A stretch of DNA of 64,000 nt from Narthecium ossifragum (Eukaryota > Streptophyta > Magnoliopsida > Dioscoreales > Nartheciaceae). The position numbers and the translations under genes were made by a program. The stretch covers positions 28,468,581 through 28,532,580 of the forward strand of contig OY986966.1 of the NCBI GenBank assembly GCA_963920575.1, given 5' to 3'. This document shows positions 11,538 through 25,120 of this stretch, piece by piece (the first letter of the stretch is position 1; each line of letters starts with the position of its first letter). The notes beneath the pieces were generated by a model that had not been told where the DNA came from, did no database searches, and saw only the letters and a program-made list of their open reading frames with translations.

Positions 11538-11549
11538 TGCTATATATAA
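11538..11549 (+). promoter_or_regulatory. Candidate TATA box of GA2-oxidase gene
   Basis: GCTATATATAAT lies about 55 bp before the start codon at 11598. The region is rich in (TA)n, so the assignment is weak. Confidence 0.3.
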
Positions 11550-11597
11550 TCTGTGTGTATATATATATATGTATATGTTTTGCATACAGAAGAGGCT

Positions 11598-14500
11598 ATG
11601 GTGGTGGCCTCCACCATGCCGGCATGCAAAGATCGGCAGGAAGATATCGACATTCCGGTTATAGACCTCTCGCGAAGGAGGCCCATGGTTTCGGAGTTAA
11701 TTGTGAAGGCCTGTGAAGAGTTTGGATTCTTCAAAGTGATCAACCATGGTGTTCAGGAGGACGTCGTTGCCAGGATGGAGGCGGCAGGGATGGAGTTCTT
11801 CGCGCTCCCAGCCGTGGAGAAGCAGCGGGCCGGGCTGGCGGCCCCGCTGGGCTACGGGAGCAAGAACATTGGAATGAGTGGTGATACTGGGGAGGTGGAG
11901 TATCTGCTGCTCCATGCCAACCCGGCCTCCGTCGCGCAGAGATCTCGGGCTGTTTGCAGGAAGAATCCCATGGAGTTCAGGTACAAAGAAAGATTCACGT
12001 AATTTGATATCTCCCCTGTTTACCTTCATGGTTGCTTGCATGAGCTCGTACAAGAAACTTAGCAAGTTAGCCTGAACTTCTGCAAAAGAATTTGATCAGC
12101 ATGAAAGAAAATTTCCTTAAGCTGATTCTTTCTTTCCATGTTTTATTCAAACTTGAGCCATGAGAAATGCACATTACTGGAGATGATCACGCTTCTACCT
12201 CATAACAGCCTTCTAATTCCTATAGTTAAGCAATCACCAAACTAGAGACATGACATGCAGTAGGATCATGTTTAGGAGTAATCATATCATAAACAGTGTT
12301 ATCTCTTGCCCTGTCTATGTTAGGTGGAAGGACATACAGCTTGCGTTTGCCATTATCACGTTGAATTTTAAGAACCCAAGCTTAAGTTAATCCTATCAGC
12401 AAACTCAAGGCTTTCTAGCTGATCTTATCATGCTCTAAAAACTCTATAAATTGTGCCATAATGTTGCTTAGATGAAGGGTTATTGGTTACATGATTTAAT
12501 GAGGTGGTCGGTGATGAAACATCACCCTCTGATATTAAACAGTCTTCTAACTTGAAGCACAATATCTTATCAACAGTGAGCGACATTGCTATCGCAATGG
12601 TAGAGGATTAGACCACAATTTCTATATGCTTTCTGATGTAAATTAATGCAGTAGACAGCCGAGCCTTTTATATATAGTAGAGAATAAACATGCATGTAAC
12701 GCTGGCATCCTCTCAATTAAGCCGTATACTTTTAGCAAACTGATTGCATTCCTCTTCGAATATCACATCATATGGGCTTGTGAAAATGACAATTCTCAAG
12801 TGCAAATTCTCTATACAAACATGTCACTGATCTATTCTTGTCAAAATGAAAAAGCTCCCCAAATTCTGAAAACAATATATTGATTGCTTTCTTCAACTAT
12901 TATGATAGCACTCTGATCGTAGCTAAGATGACTCATCTATAGATAAAGATTGAGAAATATGCAATGAAGTAATAATGGTCAGAATTTAGGCAAGGAACAT
13001 GAATAGAAGGCATCTCACCGAACCATAGTTAGTTGAAGATCGTTATCGACATTGACGAGCCAAAAATGAGCTTGAACCCCACGCCAGCGGTTGGGCACAT
13101 GCGTAGATCCTAAGAACCAATCTATGAACTAACTGGTAGGTATTAGGTGACTCCCCCCCAACTAATCCAACGGTTAATTAACCAACCTCATACATACATA
13201 ACTAAACGTAGCTTAAATTGAATAATGAAATGTAGTGTAGTCTAGAAAGGCAACTATAGAAAAAAGCATACATGAATGACTGAATGGATGAAAAATATCA
13301 CCCCTCCATATGCTTCCTATATATATATATATATATTAACCCAAGCAATGGTGGAAAACATAGTGCATGAGCTCTTTATGGTAAAAAGGATTTGTGAGGG
13401 TGAAGTCCTTCCTTCCAGTGAGTGCATGCAATGGCAAGGTGACCAATCCAATCACCTTTTCCTTCTGCCACTTTTAGGCAGTGTTGTGACCTTTGAAGTA
13501 CTGGTTTTTTTTTACAGCTGTGTGGTGAGCGAGTATGTGGAGGCTGTGAGAAAGCTGGCATGTGACTTGCTGGACCTCCTGGCTGAAGGCCTGGGCCTTC
13601 AGGACACTGGGGCTCTGAGCAGGCTGGTTAGGGACACTGACAGCGACTCATTGTTCAGACTCAATCACTACCCTCCATGCAATAAGGAGGACATCAGAAG
13701 CAACACTAGGATCGGATTCGGAGAGCACTCGGACCCTCAGATGCTGACCATCCTACGATCAAACGGCATCGCCGGCCTCCAGATACTGTCACCGGACGGC
13801 GGGGCCTGGGTCCCTGTGCCACCGGACCCCACCGCCTTCTGCGTAAATGTGGGAGACATGCTCCAGGTTGGTCTCTCTGGTCCAGTCTTTATCCAATCCA
13901 TCCCTCGTGAGGCCTTTTGATTACATGATGGATACCAAGGCCATCAAAGGTGTTTTGCCCTCTGATTTGCTCTTTACTTACTGTGGCTGCTTCGCCTTTT
14001 GAGGCTTTGACGGGCCGGCCGGCATATTTCTCAATGCCGGGCCTTTTAAAGTCTGCTTGACATGTTCTATGGAAAAAAAGATTCATATGACATGTCGTAG
14101 GCTATGTTACTACTGCTGGCAATTCATATTTGTTATAAATGAACAGAAACAGACTAGGTTTAAATCCTTTAGGAAGCAGATTCCTCACAGAATATCTGCA
14201 TTTTTCCGAGCCTCTGAATGAGTTTTCAAGGCTATGTATGTGAGCAAGCCATGAGGATTTTGAATCTAGCTAGGGAAGTCCGCCTCCTAGAGGCAATACT
14301 CAACAATCATGGCTGAACGAATCTATGGGAAAAAAAAAAATTCCCGTGACTTTTAAAGTTATGATTGTCCAAGACTGCAACACTACTGTTATCTGCTCCT
14401 GTGTATAACTAAGGCTTCAGATATGATACTAACTTGGCAACTCTATGTTGATGTGTTTTTTCTCATTGAAGGTTATGACAAATGGGAGGTTGATGAGTGT

Positions 14501-14762
14501 GAGACACAGGGCCATGGCCAACTCATGCAGGTCCAGGCTCTCCATGGTCTTTTTTGGTGCACCTCCTCTCCATCAATGGATTACACCCTTTACAGAGATG
14601 ATCACAGCTCAGGCTCCTCGCCGCTATAAATCTTTCACCTGGGGCGAGTATAAGAAGGCCATGTATGGCCTCATGCTTGGTCACAATCGCCTCGACCTCT
14701 ACCAACTAGATACCGAAGAAGAAAACGTACAAGTACAAGTCTCTGATTTAAGTAACCGATGA
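11598..14762 (+). CDS. GA2ox: Gibberellin 2-oxidase (C19-GA2ox-like), 3 exons
   Basis: Exons 11598–11980, 13518–13866 and 14472–14762 join in phase into 340 residues. The enzyme is a soluble Fe(II)/2-oxoglutarate dioxygenase that 2β-hydroxylates gibberellins and inactivates them. The N-terminal dioxygenase domain has IPVIDLS and ACEEFGFFKVINHGV, and then GDTGEVEYLLLHANP, typical of GA2ox. The catalytic part shows NHYPP (177–181), iron ligands H198 and D200 in FGEHSDP, the third ligand H256 in VRHR, and the 2-oxoglutarate-binding R266-x-S268. All catalytic residues are present. The chosen ATG is the first in frame after the TATA-rich leader and gives MVVAS, as in family members. Introns are 1537 and 605 bp. 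The residues match C19-type GA2ox proteins best from memory; the exact paralogue cannot be named. Confidence 0.93.
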
Positions 14763-16440
14763 TGTTATTTTTGCTTGTTAAGTGACTGTTAGAGTGAGAT
14801 TAGCAGGATGGGGGTTGTGTTTTCTCATGGGTGTTTCCCAAGTTTTGTTGCTTAGAGAAGGATGCTTACTTACAGGTCTTATGTAGGATGAGCTAGCTCA
14901 ACTTAACCTCCCCCAAGTTTTGGCATAATATATGCTACTGTTATAGTAAACGTGACCATTTGTTTCCTTCTAATGTCCATAGTGTTTTTCATGTATGAAT
15001 GTCTCTTCTCTGTTACACTTAGAACCTCTACTTTTCTAGTCAAAATGAGAAGTGCTATGTTTATACACAGATGCAATACAAATAACCCTAGGATTTTAGA
15101 GTTTGGCAGCAGATAATGATGGCCACATAGGATAATCCATCCCTTTAGTATTTAACTGATGACAAAAATGAAGCCAACAGTATGACAATGGTCAAGATTT
15201 CACACTAAAAGATATGTAATTCCCAAAAGCTCATAAGAAGAGACAATGATCAAGAGTATGAAAATTATGTAGGTCAGAGGAGCAAATAAAAGGAGAGAAA
15301 TATTTTAGACATAAAACAACTAGGAGAAGTACATCATATAATTTCGCAACAATTAAACAGTCCATTTCTTGCAGTAGTAAGATAACAGGAATCTTCAGCA
15401 ACATCTTATTCAAGGACAAAAATGAAAGAAAGATCCATCTGAATTTTGCTACAAGTTTAGCAGAGGCAAAAGATGCAGCTTACTAATTATCAATACAATG
15501 ACGATAGTTTCTTTCTACTCCTCATATCATTAAAAGAGACACGCATAAGTGGTGGACCACCTACTATTGACCAACACAAGGCACTTTCAGCATGTTAGAT
15601 GGCCAACCAGAATTCCACATTACTTAAACAAGATACAACAGCAATTCTTGGATGCAACCCAAAGCATTTCATGTGAGTTACCAGAAACATCCTATTGCAA
15701 CACAAGCCACCAACCTTTACTTGAAAAAAAGAAGAACAACATATATAAGCAATCAACCTCCCATGCATACCTTGCAAATATGTGGGCATCTGGGATGTCA
15801 TAAATTTAGGGAAAGAGATATCTTCCTGGGGGGCTTCTTGCAAATGGCTTCATTGCTTCTGTTCTTGAAAGCTCTGGTGAAGAGAGAAAAACAAAGGGTT
15901 CCAGCACTGGAAGAACTTGGTGAGCACGAGCAAGCTGCTATTCAGAGGCAAAACCCGTACACCCGCATGGCAAGAGATGAAAGCTTCAATCCTGAAAGCA
16001 CAAGCATTATCTACAGTGAGGATGAAATAGCATGGAAGTTAGATACCTATTGCATTTAGCATTATAGCTCCCCCGCTTGCATGTGAAAAGTGGTTTTCTG
16101 CATTTGTGTTTCACCTCACACTGTATTCTAAAATTCCGCAGCCCTTACGTTGTCTTAATGCTCTGTTGATTCGGTTTTAAATGCTTGGAACAGTTCATGT
16201 TAGCTATCTATGAAGTTCCATGGCATCAAATCCAAAGCATCAGGTTCACACTCCACAGAACCAGCTTGTTCACATTTCTCTCTCAAACATGTTATTAGCC
16301 CAGTCCATTCACGATAAAAAAATATATAGATTTATTGATAGATCAAGATGTAGAAGTACTTAGCTATCTAGACTCCATGTGAACTTTTCTCCTCTGTACA
16401 AGGTATGAAGATATATTGAGAACTCTATAAATCAGAATGA
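14763..16440. other. Intergenic DNA between two convergent genes
   Basis: The GA2-oxidase and the invertase converge here. An open frame at 15652–16059 (135 codons) has no recognisable domain and no partner exons. I do not call it. Untranslated 3' ends of both genes probably occupy the edges. Confidence 0.5.
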
Positions 16441-19400
16441 TTAAACAAGAATCTGTGATCTGGCTGCAAGGCGGGAGCACTTGATTCGAGCACTCTTGCT
16501 TAAACTGCAGAGACATCCCTCAAGAAGCTCCAGATCTTCCTCACATGTCAAGATGGAGGCCATATCTGGATTTTCCAACAGCATTTTTGAGGTCAAATAT
16601 CCAGCTATGGTCCAAGTTTGATAAACTCGGGATTGCTTCCCGATAAATCTTCCAGTCCGAGTATCATAGTATTCTGGCCATTTGTCATTTGACAGCCTCT
16701 TCTCAGCCACTGAAATGGCCTTTGTCGCTAATTCGGGCCTTCCCATTTTAATGCAAGCTAATGTAAACTGAAATATCAAGCAAGAGAATGTAGTTAAAAG
16801 AAATGCTTGGAGAAGCACAAAAGAAAAAAATTTCAGAGAAAAAAGCATCAGTTACCTGCCATAGCAGTGTCGGCCAAGAACCACCATTATGGTATGACCA
16901 AGGGCTGCAAAATATCATATAACAAGTTAGGCCAGAAGGAAAAAATTCCACAGAGAAGCAAGCCTATACCAGAATGGCGCATGAGGCTAGCAGCTTTAAA
17001 GAATCTTACGTATTCTTTGGATCACTGCCAGTGATTATACGCCATTCCTCATATTCAAAAGCAGGGTAAGATATTTTTAAAGGCATTTGTGCCACAAGAT
17101 CATCCCATTTCTCCTGAATGAGATTCAAAATGCCCTCAGCTTGTCTAGGAGTCGTTAGAGATGAGGCTATTGCCCAAAGATTGCCAAGTGAGAAGAATCT
17201 AAAATCCATGTGAGTTGGCTGCAGATTGCCAATAAGGTACCCTCCCTTCTCAGGAATCCAGTCCATTAGCCATGAAGGAATTTGTTCAGGATAAATATTG
17301 AATTTGTTGGTAGCATCTTGAGAATATTCTTCTGTCTTGTAGCGATAGATCTCATTTATCTTCTTCATATCCACCCAATAATATTCTCTGATGTGAAAAG
17401 ACAAAGCACTGAGCCTATTATTAATAGCCCGGACGAGATTTTTAGATCCCTCATTAAACGTGACCATTTCACGGGAGCACCTCAAAGCAGAGTAGTATAA
17501 AGCCTATGAAACGAACCTTGTTAAGCACGTGATAAATTCTGAAGATAAAAAGTATTTTAAGAGAAATTCCAACAAAACAAAACTAACTTGGATCTCAAGA
17601 GGATGCCCGTGAATACCCATCCGCCGATCTATCATGCATGAACCATCGGTGACTAGTAGAGAAGGGAACATGTCAAATCCATCCGACAAACATAAATTCA
17701 AAATGAGCTTAATGCCTGTTTGCACATCAATTCTCTCTTGCAGTGCATAGTCTCCAGTTATCTTTCCATAAGCTCTCAGCAAAATGATCCACCACAAACC
17801 TGCAAACATAATGACTTGAGTTTTCATCTTGTTTCATACAACTACATTGACTACACAATGAAACAGTTAATGGTTACAAAAGTTGAATTTTGCAAAGAAC
17901 TTGCCAGAATCAACAGGGGCTACACGCCCAATTGCCGATTCACCAAAATCAGGGTCCAGGATTTCCTCAAATGCTTCGTTGCTTCCATCCAAAGGTACAG
18001 TTCTAACCTTAAAACTAGCTGGCATCAAACCTTGGCCAGGACTGTAGCAATCTACAGTTTTCTCCCAGCTCTGGGTAACAGGATATTAGAACAGCAACAG
18101 ATTGAGACGCAGAAGAACAATAACAACAACCGCTGAAAACGCCACTTTTAACATCCTAAAAACATGTAGCTGAAGTACGCCTACTCCATATAGGTTTCAC
18201 ACTTGCTTACCAAAAGTAAATGCAATAAGAAGGGAAAAGTCTTTCCGTCAAAAGGGTGTTTTAGACACAATTCTCCGTAATTAGTAATCACCATCTGATG
18301 CAAGCCCTTTTTGCATCATTTCATCAATGGGTTATTTCTTTTTGCTAACTAGATCTTAAAATAGGATGTACCTAAACTCATTAAATAGGTTATTCCTTTT
18401 TGCTGCCCTTATAGTCAGCATTCCATCTGAACTAATTTCTCTGCAATTAATGCCTTAATTGGATAACTAGCAAATTCAGCTTCAATTTATTGTGAGGAAA
18501 CCAGTTAGCAAAAGGCCAGTAAATCTGACCACTGAATATTTTCAGAGACTGCGACCGATAATGCCCACAATATATCATAAAGATCAAGAGATCTGAAGTG
18601 AATCCATTTGACAAATAAAAATTATTTCCCAGGTATTTAATCTGCAGGAAGTGAACAAACTTGGGAACGATTAATGGTTAAAATTCATCATTCAAACATC
18701 ATTTCGCGGAACCATGACAAAATCCTCAAAAATGTATCTAAGAGAGCGCCAACCAATGATCTAATTTCCTTTCTCCCTCACTGCTGGTTCTTGCAGGCAA
18801 AAATTCTAGACTACCATCAGTACCCAAAATTTCAAAACCATGCAAATCAAATTTGAGACATGGATAATTCACACCACCAAAATAACCAGAACAATAAGAA
18901 GCCAATGCTGAGGACCTCCAAAGATGCATTCTGTACCTGCAACTGGAGCGTATGAAGCAAAAAATTGCGAACGATCTCAGCCTCCCCCTTAAGAAGAAAC
19001 GCGAGCGCCGAGGGCACGAAGTCTCGGATGAACACCTGATCATAATTAAGCGTTTGGTCCGTGGATGGGTCGTTAGCCGCAACAGTGCCTATTGGGCTCC
19101 CACAATAGCTCACTATCGCCCTCTCCAATAGCCTCCACGCCTCCTTCTCCATCTCCGACCTCTCTCTACCTCTTCCCACCTCCACAACATTACCATCCAC
19201 TACCTGTTCTTTTTCCTCCCCTTCTCTTTCCTCTCCCACCACCTTCACCCCATCGGGAAAGGTGCTATCGACGGCGACGGTTTGGATGAAAGCTTTGTTG
19301 ATCTGGTGGCCGTCGGTGATGGGCTCGGCGGTGGTGGTGGAGAAGAATTTGGGGGGTCCCGTAATACCCCTGTACTGGAATGCCCACGGCGAGGGCAATT

Positions 19401-19509
19401 CGGGAAGATAGGTCGTCGGTGATCGACGGGGGCATTTCGGGAAGAGCCGGGGGAGGCTGGAGAGTTTGAGAAGGAGACAGCGGTGGCGTCTCAACGTGGA
19501 AAAAGCCAT
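16441..19509 (-). CDS. A/N-INV: Alkaline/neutral invertase, organelle-targeted (GH100), 6 exons
   Basis: Minus-strand exons are 19509–18937, 18070–17905, 17799–17588, 17503–17010, 16904–16856 and 16767–16441, giving 606 residues. The enzyme hydrolyses sucrose to glucose and fructose. The start is the ATG of [11 protein letters not shown]; upstream codons in frame lack another ATG. The first 40 residues are rich in R, L and S without acids, a probable mitochondrial or plastid presequence. The GH100 core runs from about residue 135, with [50 protein letters not shown] and [16 protein letters not shown] intact. It resembles Arabidopsis A/N-InvA (recalled as At1g56560). Intron 2 uses a GC donor (G|GCAAGTT at 17905/17904). 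The compartment is inferred. Confidence 0.95.
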
Positions 19510-21127
19510 CGGAGTGGTCGCTCCCTTGCCGCAAGCCGAGAAAGGAGAAGAGTGGAAAGGAAGATTGTTGGGCAAGCAGGGATCGATTAGTAAGAGAAAG
19601 GAATTAACGAGGGGTTAATTGCAAGATATAAGGGGTCTGGCACGAAAGGGGAGGGGAAAGGGGGGGCTTTCGAAAATTGAAGCCAAGAAGCAGGGTTTAA
19701 TTGTGAATCTCTGTTCTTTAGGGCCTTGAAATGGAAAATAACGGAAATCAAGGTCGCCCCTTGGATTCTACGGCCCGGGCAAATAAATGGATTCTTGACG
19801 AGACGACCAAATGGGCCTTACCCCATACATCCCATGATAGTTTGGGCCAGCCCATGATAATTCGAGCCGCGGGCCGATCCACTTGTTTGAGAGGCCATAC
19901 ATGACACCTCATTGAGTTAAGACTAGTTTATTAAGCGCTACGTGATTGGCTTGAAAAATATTTTCATATTTTCATTCTCTTATTCTTCACTTTTTTCTGT
20001 TTTCAGAGTTCGATTTCCAATTACAAGAAAATGTGTTTGGTTTGGAAGACTGAAAAGCTATTTTTGAAAGAAAAAAAATGGAAACAAAAAAGGTGACAAC
20101 AAAAATTTGGTGATTTCAAATTCTTCTTTTTGGAAGACAGACTTCCTGTCTTCTAGAAAATGATTTCAAAATAAAAAAAATCAAATATATTTTCAGCAGT
20201 ATTTTTTACTTTCCATGAAAATATAAACAGAACATTGGCAAATTAACCAAGCAGCCATAGTTTTTGATGAAAAATAAGTAGAAAATAGGTCTGTAATAAA
20301 TCAAATTTCTGATTTTAAAAGCATACTGAAATTAGAGATTCTGACCAAATCTTTAAGCACGTTCTATATATGACACTCTGTATATTTGAAAGGCCTCCAC
20401 AGCCACAAAGTATCATGTGGTTCTCATAGCTCGGATTCCTTGGATGTCCTTAATTATCTAAATATCCTTCAGTTTCAAGAGAAGTACAGTAGAACATAAG
20501 TTCATATATATCAATAGTAGCATGCTGACCCTCCCATTTCTTGAGTTTGTTCCGGTTTGGCAATGCCTATGTAACATTTCTAGCAATTAGATCACCGTTT
20601 TGAGACGTGAAGACCAGCACAGGAGCCTTGAAAGTTCAGTGGATATATACATCGTTTCAGGCCACCTTTTGTCGTATGAAAAGATCTGTAGATAGATCTA
20701 GTCATAGATTTATTTGGAGAAAACGATGTAGGATTTGATCGATAGACCAAGATCTAGGAACTTCCAGGTTGGGTTTAGTCTATTCCTTTGCCTACTAGGG
20801 TACGTTAAGGTTGCACTGAGAAGTCTACTCAGAATGGCAATTTGGCAAGTGAAAAGATTGATTGTATGTTTTCTGGATAACTATCAACAGCAGCAGATAA
20901 GATATATATACTTGATAGACTTCATCAAATCACTCTTTTATGGTGATTTTTTTTTTATATCATTGTACTATAATTATATGTTCCTTTCTTCTTTAATTGT
21001 TCATACAGTATGAACTCGATCGACCACCTTCAAAAAAAAAACAAAAAAGAAGGGAAGTATATATTAATGGCTGCTGTTCCGTATTAATCGGCACAAAGTG
21101 CAGCACTTGCTAGTTAGTCTAATTAAT

Positions 21128-21159
<32 letters not shown>

Positions 21160-22491
21160 TTTAATTAGTTTGATATTGAGATAGTGTTGGGACAACTAGA
21201 GACATAATATTATCTTTGTCCTTAGAGGGCTGCTGCCATTCATGACTGCCAAATGCTTACCATGAACAATGTGAACTAGCCCTAATAGTTTAGTGTATCA
21301 TCTCCGTTTGAGGAGACAACACGTGATATAACCCTTGGAGAGTGCCCTTCTTAATTAGCTGGTGAATTATAATGCCGTCTCTGATCTCTCTATCTCTAGA
21401 CTAGATTAAAAACTATTGCTAAGTAATGAAGCGTGTGTCGACATAGGGGTGGGGTTTCTTTTGATCCTTCCAGAAACAAGGACCACGGTTTTAGCCAGGA
21501 ACACATGCATGGTTCATGCACGTGATGGATGACAAGGCGAGAATATGATCTTTAATTAGTGAGTCTAATATTGTAAAGGAAAAGTTAGCATATGCTAGGC
21601 ATGCTCATGAGTATAAAACTTAGGAGCTTTGCATTTTATATAACGTAGATGCATAATATAGCTAGCTTAGGTTTGTTTGAGACCAAATCGGGCTGAGTAT
21701 ATATTAAAACTTAAGAGCTAGCTTTGCATTTTAAATCTCGTAGATGCATAATCTAGCTAGCTTAGGTTTGTTTGAGAGCAAATGTCGAAAAGCCCAGGAT
21801 CGATGGGCGGGCAGTTGTTGTACGTAGTAGTTATAACAAGAATACTTATATAAAATTATAATACCAACAAAGATTAAAATTAATCTTTTTGGGGTTTTTG
21901 CATGTATCTGCCTCGGAATGGTCTCTATTAATGCAAACATATCCTTGTAAAGTCAAAAATTACATGTATACCCTGTAAAAATTCTTCTTCTTCTTCTTCT
22001 TGTTTGCATGAGTATCATTTGACCATGCCACATTAACCTGAGTGTATTTAGAATTTGAGATTGAAATGATCTTAATTTTACAAAGGTATATGTATGTATA
22101 TAAAACGATTATTGCACCTACATGATAAGTAAGACTTGAAAATATTAATGGAACAAAATGTAGAATGATAACTACAAACGATCATATATGCAAAATAACA
22201 AAAAAAAAAAAATCATTTATTTTAGGAGTATTATGAGATAATTTCCTCTCAAACAAACACTTTGCATATACATACCCATGTTTCCCAATTATATCCATAT
22301 TTTTCAGTTATTGACCCTTGGATATTAGATTGAACAAACCCCCTTGTCTAGTTGTCTGATATAAATTTGTTCACTCTCCACTGCCTCTAATAAGATTGAT
22401 ATTGTACATATACTAAGGCCAAAGTAAAGAGTAAGATGCAAATAAACACGATAATATGTATCTGTTGTGCCCATATACGCGCACCCACGCA

Positions 22492-22556
<65 letters not shown>

Positions 22557-23270
22557 GGTTTTATAAGCTGTGTTAAATAAATTTGTTTTCAAACTAGGAT
22601 ATGTAGATTTAACAAATGAGCGTTGATTTGTGTACATGACCGATACTATGTATGTTACACTCATGGTTCATTAGGTAGTGAGGTGCCGATTGATTGTTCT
22701 AGCCCATCGGGACCTCACTACGGATGGAATAGATCAATCAGTCAGTACCTCACTATCGATTGATTCATCTAATCTATCGGTAATTCACTGCTGATGGAAT
22801 ATATCAATTAGTCGTTACCTCACTACCGACCATATGGTCATGTACATAAAACTTTATTCTTATCAAATTTATGTGCTACAAAATCATAACATCTTGAACT
22901 GATGAAAAACATTATTAAAATTTCTAGCTATATATATTTACAGCAATAATTTTACAGCGTCGATATATACATCCGTTAACATTACCCAAGAAAAAAAATA
23001 AAACCAGTCGATTAGAACGAAGGATGATGTCACACTAGATTTAATTTTATTAAAAATCTACCATGTGTAGATCTATTGAGGAGAGTGATTTTATAAGCCA
23101 AGAGATGACAAAGCGATCAGAGTCAAGACTAGCCATATCATCGAATACGTGTTGTGGGATTAGTTTAGGTCTGATCTCCCACTTAACCACGAGGTTTTAT
23201 CCCAGCCCGTTGACCAAGACCGGTAGACCAGGCTTTTCCTCGTTTGAACTGGGGTCCACACCGGTTGACT
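19510..23270. other. Intergenic DNA with microsatellites
   Basis: No credible gene. It holds a (CAG)n tract at about 21129–21157, (CTT)n near 21985–22000 and a duplicated TAGCTTAGGTTTGTTTGAGA segment (21661–21682 and 21759–21778). Around 22670–22830 the CACTACCGATTGATTC-like unit repeats several times. The 5' part is the promoter side of the invertase. Confidence 0.5.
22494..22557. repeat. (TA)n microsatellite
   Basis: An almost uninterrupted TA run of about 60 bp. Confidence 0.95.
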
Positions 23271-23274
23271 GAAT

Positions 23275-23580
23275 CACGTGGCCCGAAGACCCTTCGTGCT
23301 CGCCAGCTCATAACCATCACGTCGCGCCGCGCGTAGATTCGTCTTAACGGTCCACAGGTTTCCAGAGTACCGACGGCGCAGTCGCTATAGAAGTCCGCAC
23401 ACCCCACTCACGGGGTCCTGGTAACGCCACGTGACCACGTCACCGACAGAGGACCCTCGGTGTATCGGGACCACGGCGCGACTTGGCTCGCCATTCACAT
23501 GAGCTCGCGGGACATCTTATCTCCGGTCCATCACGTGCTTTCCAGCCGCGTCTCACGTGCGTCGGCTCTAATAAATAGTT
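23275..23580 (+). promoter_or_regulatory. Isolated G-box/ABRE cluster with TATA-like site
   Basis: Four perfect CACGTG hexamers lie at 23275–23280, 23428–23433, 23532–23537 and 23554–23559, with further ACGT cores, inside a GC-rich island in AT-rich DNA. The last hexamer is directly upstream of TAATAAATAG (23569–23578). The arrangement looks like an ABA- or light-responsive promoter read on the + strand, but no open frame follows. It could drive a non-coding RNA, be the relic of a lost gene, or be part of a transposon. Only the motifs are observed. Confidence 0.4.
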
Positions 23581-25120
23581 GTTGCCATTATTCTTGTAAA
23601 TTGTCTATTATCCCTTTAGCTTTTGGCTTTTAACTATGGTTTTGCTTTCGAAGAGGAATCTATCCAATGATTAGCTTCGTAGGTGAGTGGTGTCATTGCA
23701 TGCGTAGGTGGTGACATGAAATTAATTATTTTTTCTCCCTTAACTCAAACAAATTAAAGAATTCACACTCCCATTATGCATGTAGAATTTCTTTCATATC
23801 TTAGAATACAATTTACATATTTAAATTCATCATCGGCTTAATTTTTTTAATCCCAAATGTAATAGACCAAATGGAGTCTAAATTAATGCAAGGTGATCTA
23901 ATGATACCTGATCTAAATTATGTTATGATATATCAAATATTCGAGATTAAATGACGTGAAAATAGAGTAACGGGAGTGGTGGTTAATTAGCGGATGGATA
24001 GTAGAGAGAGGAGCGTGAAGGACGGTAATTACCGGATGATAAAGGGCCCACTTAGTATAATATAAAGACTTTAAACTATATCTGACAAAGAGGTGGGCCT
24101 TGAGTAGAATCCAATCAAATGCCCAACTTGGAGATGAACACTAGAGGAGATGGAGACATGCACTGGCTGATGGGTCATCTCCACGTAAGCAGTGTGCATC
24201 ATTCTTCTTGATAAGAACAATTATAGTACTATTATTGGACTATATAATTATTTCCTTAATAAAAATATCTTGCCGAGCTGATGAAACGAGTGGCATGAGC
24301 AAGGCAAGTCTTTCAAAACCTAAGGATTGCTTCCCAACAAAACAATGCTCTTATAATAGGATTGGCATCATGCATCCATTTGCATGTCCACTGCAGCCCG
24401 TGTGCATGCATCTTCTCATTTCTTTCTCTTCATCTAATAAGTACTCCTCTTTAAGATAAAGAAGTTTTTAAAAACTACCGCTGAGGTTATTTTTTTTGTA
24501 AATATTCTTGGAATATATATATATATATATTAATAGGAGAGGTGACTTAATTTGATAAGAAGGACAAAAACCTGAAAAAAGTTCACAAATTAAGCAAGTT
24601 TTAGATGCAAATTAATGCAACCGTACCTACAAAAATAGTATATCTGAAACTACTAATTATAGGGGTCTGAAAAGAAATATATTATTATTTGTTATGGATG
24701 TAGATCACATCTGATGCCGACATGGGATGAGTGCACTCAACATCACACGAAACAAAAGAGAGCTCATAGCATCGTCTTCTCCAAACGTCTTGTCCTCTTT
24801 AACTTGGCCAAATCTCTCACTCTTCTTGCATGCCACCTTCCCATGTTAATAGTTAATTAGGCAAGTAAATTAAGTAAGTCACAGTTGGATCATATCTATC
24901 AATGGAAAAGAATGAGATTTAATTTCAATTTTCAACAATCGCAAATCTAAATACAAAACAACACAAACAAGAGTAGTCTCACCCTATTATTCTCTCTTAT
25001 TTTCTTCATCTCTATCTATCGTTAATTTGTTTCCTAACTCTCTCTTCTCACAATTAAACAAGTATTTTGTTTAAACTCTACATTAATTTGTTCCTCAGTA
25101 GTAACATATAATATTAATGT
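23581..25120. other. Intergenic DNA, no gene seen
   Basis: AT-rich. A (TA)n tract lies at 24516–24531. No coding frame with homology is found. The right end is the 3' side of the MYB gene. Confidence 0.5.

Noticed and set aside
15652..16059. 135-codon open frame between GA2ox and invertase
   Set aside because: No recognisable domain, average base composition, and the opposite strand is also open in part. It is probably chance or 3' untranslated sequence.
19510..19575. N-terminal extension of the invertase to MPNNLP
   Set aside because: The codon at 19575 is TTG, not ATG; the first in-frame ATG is at 19509.
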